From assembly GCA_014526335.1 (NCBI GenBank), contig JACTAT010000003.1, positions 601,431-665,430 on the forward strand: 64,000 bases of DNA. Direction: 5' to 3'. The translations under genes and the position numbers were made by a program. Shown one piece after another: positions 45,291 through 55,063 of this stretch (positions are counted from its first letter, which is position 1; each line of letters starts with the position of its first letter). The notes below the pieces were generated by a model. It made no database searches, was not told where the DNA came from, and saw only the letters and a list, made by a program, of their open reading frames with translations. This stretch comes from Chrysaora quinquecirrha. Taxonomy: Eukaryota > Cnidaria > Scyphozoa > Semaeostomeae > Pelagiidae.

Positions 45291-46149
45291 ACGTTCTACG
45301 TCACGACCCAAAGCTTTGTTATTTTCCGTGCATGCGCTGTAACTCGTTGGTTGTAGGTTGTAGGTTGGTCAAATAACATAGCTTCAAGGCTTCACTCTCA
45401 CGTTGTACGTCACCACGGAACGACTTGTTATTTTCCGTGCATGCGCTCTAACTCGTTGGTTGTAGGTTGTAGGTTGGTCAAATAACATAGCTTCAAGGCT
45501 TCACTCACGTTCTACGTCACCACGGAACGACGTGTTATTTTCCGTGCATGCGCTCTAACTCGTTGGTTGTAGGTTGTAGGTTGGTCAAATAACATAGCCT
45601 CAAGGCTTCACTCTCACGTTCCACGTCACCACGGAACGACTTGTTATTTTCCGTGCATGCGCTCTAACTCGTTGGTTGTAGGTTGTAGGTTGGTCAAATA
45701 ACATAGCTACAAGCCTTCACTCTCACGTTCTACGTCACCACGGAACGACTTGTTATTTTCCGTGCATGCGCTCTAACTCGTTGGTTGTAGGTTGTAGGTT
45801 GGTCAAATAACATAGCTTCAAGGCTTCACTCACGTTCTGCGTCACCACGGCACGACTTGTTATTTTCCGTGCATGCGCTCTAACTCGTTGGTTGTAGGTT
45901 GTAGGTTGGTCAAATAACATAGCTTCAAGGCTTCACTCTCACGTTCTACGTCACCACGGAACGACTTGTTATTGTCCGTGCATGCGCTCTAACTCGTAGG
46001 TTGTAGGTTGTAGGTTGGTCAAATAACATAGCTTCAAGGCTTCACTCTCACGTTCTACGTCACCACGGAACGACTTGTTATTGTCCGTGCATGCGCTCTA
46101 ACTCGTAGGTTGTAGGCTGTAGGTTGGTCAAATAACATAGCTTCAAGAC
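45291..46149. repeat. 109-bp tandem array, unit 3, eight copies
   Basis: Same repeat and variant order as in unit 1. Two copies lack the CT of CACTCTCACG. Confidence 0.92.
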
Positions 46150-46304
46150 TTTAAACTTCGTACATATAATTTTCCCTCTGTGGCCATGGGAGTACGGCTC
46201 GCAGGTAATGCCGCTGCAAACTGAGGACTCTTGGCGGCTCCTTGCCACGTTATACTACACTTCCACCTTCTCAGTAGGCTGGCCCTGTATTATGCAATTA
46301 TTCC

Positions 46305-46707
46305 GATGATTCTTAACGTTGATACGATTTTCGCCTTATAAACTTAGTGAGGTAAAAATCGAACAGACTTTCATAAAAACGAAATGCCTTGGAAGAGGGG
46401 GAAGACCCCTACACGCACTAAGAAATTCAAGCTGGTATTGAGCTTGAAAACGGTACAATTTAAATACCAAAAAAACATACCATTTTCATGTTTGTTCATT
46501 GAAATCCAGAAACTAAATAATATCTCCAGCACGGTATAAAGCAAACTTCCAAAGAACCCTTGTATTTGCATTAGAAATTTCAGAAAACCGAGAAGGAAAC
46601 CCGTCAAAACAAAACCATATTTTCCTCTTAGACGGAAGTCGTGCCAAGGGTCACGGTCACGCACAGTAGGCTTGCTTTGTTTCCAGAAAACCAAAACACG
46701 GTTATTT
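46305..46707 (+). repeat. Module K-like sequence after the triplication
   Basis: CGGAAGTCGTGCCAAGGGTCACGG at about 46634 matches module K at about 31618. The minus-strand frame at 46371-46694 has no recognisable protein character. Confidence 0.5.
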
Positions 46708-46811
46708 CAGCTAGAAAACAGTTAAATTAATTCCAATTTTTAATCATTTCGTAAGAAAACGGTGTTCCTAAACGAAAACACGAAAAATGGAAACGAATTT
46801 CGGCGCGAGTT

Positions 46812-47027
46812 TTGTTGAAACCTGCAAGTAAAATTTCGGCCTGCCGGGCGATTGTTGTTCAATTTCGACCGGCGCCAGTGACGCAGATGAAAGGAGGGTT
46901 AGCCCCAATTACCCCCGAAACGACGGCAGATTTGGAAAAGACGAAGGGCGATGGCTCGCCTACCCCACGGGCGGCAGAGCAGAGAGCAAGCGGGAAAGGC
47001 GTAGGACGTGCGACGTCGGAGGAATGA
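46812..47027 (+). other. Conserved reading frame in module A, copy at 46.8 kb
   Basis: MKGGLAPITPETTADLEKTK and GDGSPTPRAAEQR read in the same frame as the other module A copies. The 48730-48945 copy is identical because the whole 710-bp block is duplicated. Confidence 0.25.
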
Positions 47028-47147
47028 CTGTGACAAAATCGGTTGCCATGACCACTCCTGTTTTAGGATAGTAGAGAGAGATTCCTTGGCCTGTCGATTC
47101 TCCAATTTCACACACGACTGATTGTAATGGCCATTGATTCGGCTATT

Positions 47148-47275
47148 AGAAATCACCGGCCCCGGCCCTGCAGCCGCGGCTCCGTCCCCGGCCCTGGCCC
47201 CGGCCCTGATTTTTTAACATGTAATTTTTTATTAGTAATTACCGGCCCCGGCCTTGCAGCCCCGGCAGCGGCCCT
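47148..47275 (+). repeat. GC-rich GGCCCC/GGCCCT minisatellite, copy 1
   Basis: ACCGGCCCCGGCCCTGCAGCC, then TCCCCGGCCCTGGCCCCGG, a 30-bp AT spacer (TTTTTTAACATGTAATTTTT) and another GGCCCCGGCC tract. Related copies are at 49079-49205 (same strand) and 51143-51258 (opposite strand). Confidence 0.75.
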
Positions 47276-47451
47276 GATTTTATTTCTCCTGCTTTCCGGA
47301 TGTTCTCCTGCCCTGTGTTTCTTATATTTTTTATTTACCTATACAAGAACTTAAAACTAAGACAAACAAAAGTGTATGCAAACATGTGACTGATGGTGGA
47401 AGTGACAAAGAATATGAAAAAAATAGCAACGCTGTAGCAATGTCCGAAGGA

Positions 47452-47595
47452 CGCTGATGATGATGATAATAATGATGAAGATGATGTTAATAATGACGAA
47501 GAAGAAGACAACGATGACGAGAATGATGATTATGTTGATGGCGATGAGGATGATGATGATGATAATGATGATAATGATGATGATGATGATGATGA

Positions 47596-47676
<81 letters not shown>

Positions 47677-47775
47677 GAAGATGATGATGACTTTGAAGAG
47701 GATGACAATGACCATGATGATCATGCTAAAGACGATCATGATGATGATGATCACGTTGAAGACGAAAATGATGAT
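47452..47775. repeat. GAT trinucleotide array
   Basis: GATGATGAT with imperfect edges and a long pure run at about 47597-47670. The open frames in it (poly-Met, poly-Ser or poly-Ile) are microsatellite artefacts. Confidence 0.9.
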
Positions 47776-48337
47776 CACTGAATCTTTCCTGGAAGAATCC
47801 CAAATCTTTGAATCGAAAATAGAAAACCTCTAGTAACGTATATGTACTAATAAATTTGAACTCATAGGTTAAACTGTGTAACAAATAACTCCCTTCAGTG
47901 CACCGAAACCGGTAATCTTCGCTTCAAATGATGAATTATTATTCTAGAATCTCCAAAAGCTATCATAAGAATTCGCATACTATGCAGATGACTATATTCG
48001 ATAATTAGTAGCACTTTGAAGAATTGATTGCCACTTTGAACCATTTATTTTCAGATGATTCTCGAAGCCGCAAACTGTTTTGGAAAAATTTCTTCTGTCT
48101 AACTTGGCAACAATTTCTACTGCGCCACAATCTCCTCCTCTCTTCACACGAAAATATCTTACATGTAAGAGGACTTCTAGAAATAACAACCCAATCAAAA
48201 TTGTATGAAAATATTTCAAAATAAAAATCAAATTAGATTTGAGCAACATTTTGCAATATTGTAATCAAACCTTTCTTTGAAGCCCGACCGAGCCGGCTTT
48301 TTGCGAGAAAATCTTGGTGTCAAATTTTAGTTTCCTG

Positions 48338-48403
48338 CATCTTGGATCGAGCTCGCAACCCTTAGTGCAAAAAACAAGCGCATTATTCCACTGCGCTACA
48401 ATA
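48338..48403 (-). repeat. tRNA-like segment inside the ATGTCCGAAGGACAT element
   Basis: The minus strand has TGTAGCGCAGTGGAATAATGC (box A) and GCGAGCTCGATCC (box B-like) at tRNA-like spacing. The copy at 58.9 kb also keeps a GTGGCGCAGTAG word. Confidence 0.5.
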
Positions 48404-48630
48404 ACAGTTGATACTAATTGATGTTTTTGGCAAGCAATTGCATTTTGTTGATTATGCCCACTAACGACAACACTTAACGGCGATTTCAAAGTTTAATTCC
48501 TATCATTTGTGGTTTATCTTTTGTTACGCGGTTTGGCAGAAAAAGCGTCTATATGCCTATCTACCTATCTATCTATTTTCTATGCATACATGCGTTCCAG
48601 AACACCCTCTTAATATGTCCTTCGGACATA

Positions 48631-49338
48631 AAAAAAAACAGTTAAATTAATTCCAATTTTAATCATTTCGTAAGAAAACGGTGTTCCTAAACGAAAACAC
48701 GAAAATGGAAACGAATTTCGGCGCGAGTTTTGTTGAAACCTGCAAGTAAAATTTCGGCCTGCCGGGCGATTGTTGTTCAATTTCGACCGGCGCCAGTGAC
48801 GCAGATGAAAGGAGGGTTAGCCCCAATTACCCCCGAAACGACGGCAGATTTGGAAAAGACGAAGGGCGATGGCTCGCCTACCCCACGGGCGGCAGAGCAG
48901 AGAGCAAGCGGGAAAGGCGTAGGACGTGCGACGTCGGAGGAATGACTGTGACAAAATCGGTTGCCATGACCACTCCTGTTTTAGGATAGTAGAGAGAGAG
49001 AGATTCCTTGGCCTGTCGATTCTCCAATTTCACACACACGACTGATTGTAATGGCCATTGATTCGGCTATTAGCAATCACCGGCCCCGGCCCTGCAGCCC
49101 CGGCTCCGTCCCCGGCCCTGGCCCCGGCCCTGATTTTTTAACATGTAATTTTTTATTAGTAATTACCGGTCCCGGCCTTGCAGCCCCGGCAGCGGCCCTG
49201 ATTTTATTTCTCCTGCTTTCCGGATGTTCTCCTGCCCTGTGTTTCTTATATTTTTTATTTACCTATACAAGAACTTAAAACTAAGACAAACAAAAGTGTA
49301 TGCAAACATGTGACTGATGGTGGAAGTGACAAAGAATA
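48631..49338 (+). repeat. Direct repeat of about 710 bp, copy 2
   Basis: It is nearly identical to 46708-47417. Differences are small: an AG dinucleotide expansion near 48990, an AC expansion near 49032 and a few substitutions in the GC-rich tract. It is followed by the mariner-type MITE at 49345. Confidence 0.9.
49079..49205 (+). repeat. GC-rich GGCCCC/GGCCCT minisatellite, copy 2
   Basis: Same tract as at 47148-47275, within the second 710-bp direct repeat. Confidence 0.75.
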
Positions 49339-49344
49339 TGAATA

Positions 49345-49490
49345 CAGTAAGGCCCCGCAAATAAGAAACCGGATTTCTTTATCCAGGGTATTGTATGAGT
49401 ACAAAAGACTATTGTTTTATCTATTGTCTTTATCGAAAAATCAGCCTAAAGTTTCTTATATGTCCGTTTCTTATTTGCGGGGCCTTACTG
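49345..49490. mobile_element. Mariner-type MITE, 146 bp
   Basis: The inverted ends CAGTAAGGCCCCGCAAATAA match on both sides over about 27 bp with one indel. TA flanks both sides (49343-49344 and 49491-49492). No coding sequence. Confidence 0.93.
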
Positions 49491-49729
49491 TATGATAGGA
49501 AGTGGGGTCAATTAGTGGGACCAATTCAACCAAACAATATCTCGTGGCTTCGTCACATAATACTTTTTTTTGTAAAGACACTAGTAGATACATGGTCAAA
49601 AAGTTAATAAAAAGATACAAAATATAAAAGGTATAACAAGTTAAAAAAGAAAATTAAAAGAAAGGTATAACAAGTTAGAAAAGAACATACAAATGAGCGT
49701 CCTTATACAAAGTTTAACGCAGTTTAACA
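49491..49729. other. No gene seen
   Basis: Short AT-rich spacer between two MITEs, with an AAAAGGTATAACAAGTTA word repeated twice (about 49626 and 49660). Confidence 0.5.
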
Positions 49730-50186
49730 CAGGGGCGGACTGGCAGGGATGCTAGGTTGCGATTGCAACCCGGGCCTTCTTGTTATATATGGTCTTTAAC
49801 AAACTGTTTCTGTAGTTTCTTGAGCAAATCTCTTCGATTTCTTGGGATTTCGAAGAGATTTGGATTGGTTTCGCTCAGTATGAAAACAGTTGGAAATAAC
49901 AGAAATTGTTTCTCAATGCAGATAATTGGAAAGAAGTAAAAATAAAAAGATAATCATATGCGCAAGAAAATATGGAAGAAAGAAAATATAGAAATGCGAA
50001 CATATGCATAAAAGGGAGACGATTTTGCCATCGAAATACCCCAAATAAGAAAAGAAGTATTAACATGAACAGTAGCCCTTGCCACTTGCCTTGAATTGAT
50101 TTTTTACACAGGAGCTCGCTAGAAGAAACTAACTAGACAAATTGCTATAGTGAAAACCCTTGAGATTCGCTGCCAGTCCGCCTCTG
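49730..50186. mobile_element. hAT-type MITE, 457 bp
   Basis: The ends are CAGGGGCGGACTGGCAG and, in reverse, CAGAGGCGGACTGGCAG. An exact 8-bp duplication GTTTAACA lies at 49722-49729 and 50187-50194. The 8-bp duplication and CAG(A/G)GGCGG ends fit the hAT superfamily. No transposase. Confidence 0.93.
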
Positions 50187-50479
50187 GTTTAACATAGTTT
50201 TCAGTAAAATTAACAAAAACCTAGCCTGTGCTCAGGCTACAAAAACCACGCTAACCTGCTAAAACGAATAAGGGTCTGAAGAAATTATGTGTCATAAAAC
50301 TACGTGTCGTGGCTGGCCAAAGGCGTGATTTCACACCTAAAAAAGAAGAAGCGTTTTAGACTTACTTGTTTATTGTCTTTCCAGGCTGAATGGAACATTG
50401 AGTGCTTCCTCCATATCGAGTGTATTGAACGATATGAAGGAATAATAATAATAATAACTCATGATATAAAATGCCGGTA

Positions 50480-50883
50480 CACGCTTTTTTTTTATAAGGA
50501 ACCACTTTATTAGGAACCTACATGTAGAATGCCCAAAATTTAAAGAACTTATACTACTAAAGAGAAAATCATTAAGGAACTTTTGAATGTTGAATACTTT
50601 TATCACTGCAAAATAATCAAGAATTACAAAGCCGGTTCCATTCATTTGCAGTCAAAAATCACATAAATTGCACGTTAAGCATGTATCCAATGTTTCTTTG
50701 AGTAGTCTCGAGCTTTGCTCACATGTAAATGTCTCTCTTTTATTGTTAAGACCACTGTATGTGCACTTAAAATTAAGGAACTATTAAGGAACTTTTGGAA
50801 CTACAATTGCCTCAAAAGAGGACCAAAAATAAGGAACTTTGAGAACTAGGCCTTGAGGTAGGTTCCTTATAAAAAAAAGCGTG
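50480..50883. mobile_element. TA-flanked MITE with CACGCTTTTTTTT ends, copy 1
   Basis: The ends CACGCTTTTTTTTTATAAGG and CACGCTTTTTTTTATAAGGA are inverted repeats flanked by TA. Internal AAGGAACTT words recur. The same family is present at 56627-56995. Confidence 0.88.
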
Positions 50884-51142
50884 TACAATACTGTACCCCT
50901 TCTTTCTCTCTAAAAACCCTATTCTCTGTACTATTGACATTCATCAGTCACATAACTGTCGCACACAAGAATGTTTTTAGGCCAATCACCCATTTCTGTG
51001 GTTTGAGGGTGGCAGAAAATTTGAGCATGAGTATCTCAACTAACAAGTTACTAAAAACTTCAAATAAAATATTTTTATTCAAGTTAGCTATTAAGGATAA
51101 CGGGAATTATGGAAATCCGAAAAAATAAAGTTTTGGAAATTA

Positions 51143-51258
51143 GGGCTGGGGCCGGGGCCGGGGCCGTATATTACAAAAAATTACATGTTGAAAAATCAGG
51201 GCCGGGGCCAGGGCTGGGACGGAGCCGGGGCCGGGGCTGCAGGGCCGGGGCCGGTGAT
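51143..51258 (-). repeat. GC-rich GGCCCC minisatellite, inverted copy
   Basis: GGGGCCGGGGCCGGGGCCG, an AT spacer (TTACATGTTGAAAAATC) and CCGGGGCTGCAGGGCCGG are the reverse complement of the tract at 47148-47275. Confidence 0.7.
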
Positions 51259-51289
51259 TACTAATAGCCCATTGATTCTTAGAATTTTT

Positions 51290-51790
51290 ATCGGACAGGA
51301 TTAGATTTCTAGGGAAATCCCCGTATTCTGTCAAAATTCCGTATGAAACGGTCAGCAAGAAGTCAATTTGCTGTGTACGGTTGAGTGGATGTCAAGGAAA
51401 AGGTTTATTACAGTATTTCGAAAGTGAAATCGGCCTTGCTGTAGGCGGTCTATTTCGCTGGATAAAGTACAGTAAGGTATGTTCGAAGTTTATATTATAT
51501 AAAGTTTTGTATGTATTAGGATAAATATAAATAAAGACATTTTTTTCTTCTCTGAGTATTAAGATATTTGAAAACTTCCTAAAAATTCTGAGTAAAGACT
51601 TTGAATTTCTCGAATTTCTGCAGGTCGTATACTGTACCCTAGTTTTAACATTCTCATTAAATGAAAAGTTTCTTGTTGAAAGTACTAGCTTTTAAGTTTA
51701 GTTTCTTCTATAATTAAAATTGTATTGTGTTAATTTTTGGAGAAACACGAACTTGTAGGGGAAAATTAAACACAGAAAGCAAGCTAAACG
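51290..51790 (+). repeat. Diverged low-copy repeat, copy 1
   Basis: GGGAAATCCCCGTATTCTG...AAACGGTCAGCAAGA and TTATTACAGTATTTCG recur at 53860-53903 and 55064-55170. The distal part (ATTAAGATATTTGAAAAC...GAACTTGTAGGGGAAAA) recurs at about 61140-61380. No coding frame was seen. These may be old segmental copies of host sequence. Confidence 0.5.
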
Positions 51791-52494
51791 CCATTTCCCG
51801 GGGGGTATTTGACCCTGAAATGTACAGGGTTGTGCCCCCAAGTTTTTACAAACTAACCCACCTTTAAGGTTTTGTTTTCCACATTAAGCAACCCAGTTTT
51901 ATGATTTTTGTTTAAATTTGTGTACCAAATGTTAAGGAAATTTGATTATATACCCACTTTTAAGGTATTTTAGGCATAAATCGGACCCAGTTGTAAGGAA
52001 TTTTCGAAGAAAAACCCACCCATAAGAGGGGCACATACCTGTCAGCCTACATTAGGGAGTACCCCCCAACAGGCGCCATTTAAGCCAAATAAAACTTCAG
52101 TCTTGTCTTGTCTCGAATCTTGTGACATCAAAAACACACCAAAGCCCGGGGGGATACTTGACTTAGTTTCGCATAGGGACGTGCCGCCCGAGAATCAAAA
52201 TGCCTACACATATTTATACCAAATTACTGAAAATATATACCAAAAATTATACGAAAATATTAACTCGTACAGTACTTTATATGCTAAAAATGTATTAAAT
52301 GTAGTATAATATGTCAATTACAATCCAACTTCACCAAGAAGAGTGAAAACAAAAGAAAATAAAGCAATTTTTTATATAGCGGACACCGATTTTCGAGAAA
52401 ACGATACCCTTCTCAGAAAATAAAGTCCCATATTTATACCAAAATCATGAAATAAATACGATGCCCTTTTGGGCGGCAAGAGTGAAAAGAAATG
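51791..52494. other. No gene seen
   Basis: The region includes degenerate words of the TTTAAGGT(A/T)TTTT type (51860-52010) and AT-rich sequence. Nothing recognisable. Confidence 0.4.
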
Positions 52495-52632
52495 CTATAT
52501 TTTGATTTCATCATTTTTCAATTGTTTTTTTCTTTCTTCAACCAGTTTGTTGAGTTGTTCCCTCCGTTTGTTGTACAAAATTCTTTGTTTTGAACATCTC
52601 AGAGAGCAGTTGGCAGAATGTATGCTAGCTAG
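52495..52632 (-). CDS. Candidate terminal exon with Lys/Arg/Glu-rich end, function unknown
   Basis: On the minus strand TTTCTGTTTTGACATAG (acceptor AG at 52633-52634) is followed by an open frame of 45 codons to TAG at 52495. The peptide includes ILYNKRREQLNKLVEERKKQ, which would form a basic coiled-coil-like helix. The frame is short and no upstream exon was found, so it may be chance or a fossil exon. Confidence 0.3.
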   Translation of the reverse strand, partial: LASIHSANCSLRCSKQRILYNKRREQLNKLVEERKKQLKNDEIKI

Positions 52633-52828
52633 CTATGTCAAAACAGAAAGCTTGTTCTTAAAATGTTTTTATACTTCTTGTTTTTATATCTTTTCTGAAG
52701 CTGGGTATTTTATATACTTTCTTCTTTTTTAAAAAACTATGTAACAGGCTTTTAGTAATCAACGGCCCCACGGCCCTATCGCACTATGGCACTATATAGT
52801 AAGGCAGAAACACCGCGGCGCAAGACAC

Positions 52829-53357
52829 CAGTGGCGTTCCCAGACTAAAAATACTGGGGTGGACAAAAATTTTGGGGGGTTTTGGGGCGTAGCCCCGGGA
52901 AAAATTTTTGGGGCCACACCCTTCAAACGCTCGGAAAAGGTGGCCAACGCCCATTCTAAATAATCCTAAGATGTAATAGAAACAAGCAATGATCAACTAC
53001 TTACTACTAACTTGTTAAATTATCCCACTGAACAGATATAACAACGATGTAACAACGACGAAAAGTTTTTGAAATTTACTGCATTCAAAAATTAAAGACC
53101 ATGTTTTTTGATTGCTAGCAGCACAAAATCATATGATGTTTCACACGATGCGACTGTGACTGGTAAACTTGCGCTGATTTTCACCAATACATACTATGTC
53201 GGGAGAAGTGAGCTCATTCCACTTGTGCTGAAAATCTCGCGCCCCCCCCCCCCCCCCCAGTGATTATTATTACGGATTTCGAAGAATTGGAAAATCGATG
53301 TTTGAAAGAACTGGGGTGGACATGTCCACCCCAGTCCACCCCGTGGTAACGCCACTG
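52829..53357. mobile_element. hAT-type MITE, 529 bp
   Basis: The ends are CAGTGGCGTTCCCAG and, in reverse, CAGTGGCGTTACCAC. The exact 8-bp duplication CAAGACAC lies at 52821-52828 and 53358-53365. Inside are a C-run at about 53242-53259 and a perfect 20-bp palindrome GGGGTGGACATGTCCACCCC (53313-53332). Confidence 0.93.
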
Positions 53358-53365
53358 CAAGACAC

Positions 53366-53903
53366 AAAAGACAACTATGTTTTTTGGTGTTCTAATATTT
53401 CGCCCTGCCATCCAGGGCTTCTTCAGAGTGTGATCGAATACAAATTTTTTTAAAACAGTATACAGGCAATTATTTTGAATTATGGTTGGTGAGATCTGAT
53501 TGGTGGTATGTTTGGTATGGCACCATAGCCGCCTGTATGGTATGCTATATACTGCATTATACTGCATTATACTGTATTATACTGTATTATACTGCAGTTT
53601 GTAGTGAATTTTTGTTAACGAAACCTTATGAACTTCCATTTCGTGCAATTTCGTATGAGTTTTCACAGAAATTCACAGAATTGATCGTAGTGAGTGTACC
53701 TCGAAAAACGAAATATTTCTCCAATAAACAAAAATAGCTCGTGACATCGTTTCCCTTTCTCGTTCGCGTCAGTTTGATAGGTCTTTTCCTAAGAAACTGA
53801 TGTAGGCCATTTTTTCATTCCTGGAATTGTTTGTCGGATTATATTGCAGATGTTTAGGGAAATCCCCATTTTCTGCCAAGAACTAGATGTTTTAAACGGT
53901 CAG
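53366..53903. other. No gene; short tandem ACTGCATTAT words
   Basis: TATACTGCATTATACTG(C/T)ATTATACTG repeats at about 53547-53595. The 3' part (53845-53903) is the second copy of the low-copy repeat at 51290, up to the hAT-type insertion. Confidence 0.5.
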
Positions 53904-55063
53904 CAGGGGCGGATCCAGGGGGTGCAAAGGGTGCTTGAGCACCGGTCAGATTTTCTGGCTATTTTGCGCACCATTGTTTTCGTTTATTTCTTTATTTTTA
54001 TTTCAAATTTGCAGATATTAATATTCATACCAATACCCTTATCATTTCTGTTATGGCTAATGAAACAACATGAAACGAGACTGGCATTGTTCGATTTCTA
54101 AACCCAATTAAGATCAATCTCTTCTGACGACAACAAGTAATTCATCAAAAGAAATTTATGAAATTCCGTAAATGATGTTAATGGTCAATATTTAACGGAA
54201 TGAGATTTCCACAGAATTTCTGGGCTGCCCAATCATATAGCGATTTGTAAATGTCATCTTCCAATGAAATTCTCTTATTCTCAATATTCCGAGCACCGGT
54301 CAGGTCTTTAAAATATTCTGCTCACGGGTGCTCAGACAGAGATCAGCCAATCAGAAGCAACTTCACCGGTGCTCAACGTCATCAGAGCACCAGTCAGGAA
54401 GAAATAGCCAATCAACGAAGAGAGAACATGGGCACTAAATTTAGGTCACGCGGAGGCAATGGAGAGGAGAGGCACGTTCTCGATGTTTTCGTTCATAATT
54501 TGATCAGAGAGATTCGCTGTGAGGAAGTATTTTCAAATAAAAATTGTGAATTGAACTTGGACAACAAACACTCTTTAGCCCTTGCAGAGCAGGAGAAGAA
54601 GAAAAGGGAATGCTTTAATAGGCTATAAGCAAGAATTCTGCCGACTGGTTGGTTTGGGGACCTATAACTTAACTTCCTATCATCGGTCCCTGTGAAGGAA
54701 ACGCCTTAGGCCTTAGGCTTGAAACCTAAGGTAAGTAACAGCATTCTAGTCACCCTAGTAGGGTGAACTTGTCCATGTTTTACATGGTGATCCTGAGGAA
54801 AATATAAATAATGATCCCTTTTGATTGTAAATCGGCAAATTGCTACAAATTATGATTACAAAATCGTTAATTATTTTCGAGAACATTTACAGCTTAGGAG
54901 TTTAGCGGCTTTTGGGTGCTGTATAACCACTCTGTATGTAATAGCTAATGAGGCAAAATATTGGTTGGGCCTTCAAATTAAGGGCGTGGTCAATTTTTCA
55001 GGAGGCCACACCCTTATACCTTATCTTGAGCACCGGTCAGAAAAAGTCCTGGATCCGCCCCTG
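53904..55063. mobile_element. hAT-like non-autonomous element, about 1.16 kb
   Basis: The ends are CAGGGGCGGATCCAGG and, in reverse, CAGGGGCGGATCCAGG. CTTGAGCACCGGTCAG occurs close to both ends. The flanks GGTCAG and ATCAGCAAGA match the uninterrupted AACGGTCAGCAAGA at about 51343. Depending on the exact limit, the target duplication is 8 bp with one mismatch (GGTCAGCA/GATCAGCA). A 125-codon frame at 54251-54628 has no recognisable domain. Confidence 0.85.

Larger units (their letters stand above)
44754..46304. repeat. Triplicated block, unit 3 (1551 bp)
   Basis: Same order with eight 109-bp copies. It ends CAATTATTCC at 46304, after which K-like sequence resumes. Sequence on both outer sides of the triplication (41603-41740 and 46440-46573) is related: TACCAAAAAA...TTCATTGAAAT...AAAGCAAACTTC. 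Confidence 0.93.
46708..47417 (+). repeat. Direct repeat of about 710 bp, copy 1 (end of K, module A, GC-rich tract)
   Basis: It runs from AACAGTTAAATTAATTCC to GACAAAGAATATGAA. It is nearly identical to 48631-49338. It includes module A (46845-47085) and the GGCCCC tract. The two copies bracket the ATGTCCGAAGGACAT element. Confidence 0.9.
47440..48629 (-). mobile_element. Non-autonomous element with ATGTCCGAAGGACAT ends, copy 1
   Basis: ATGTCCGAAGGAC starts at 47440 and ATGTCCTTCGGACAT ends at 48629. The right end reads, in reverse, ATATTAAGAGGGTGTTC, which matches the left end of the copy at 58111. Similarity at the other end extends about 20 bp further out (AAATAGCAACGCTGTAGC), so the real limit may be about 47418. 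Inside are a long GAT array, unique sequence and a tRNA-like segment. No transposase was found and the superfamily is not assigned. Confidence 0.7.

Noticed and set aside
42277..46149. CRISPR-like array
   Set aside because: The 109-bp units are contiguous, with no spacers, in a eukaryotic context.
47487..47833. Open frames of 73-82 codons in the GAT array
   Set aside because: They are homopolymer translations (Met, Ser, Ile, His) of a trinucleotide microsatellite. The same applies to frames at 15847-16059, 20223-20580, 58450-58827 and 58948-59232.
54251..54628. 125-codon ORF inside the hAT-like element as a transposase fragment
   Set aside because: No hAT dimerisation or catalytic motif is visible, and the element has the size of a non-autonomous copy.
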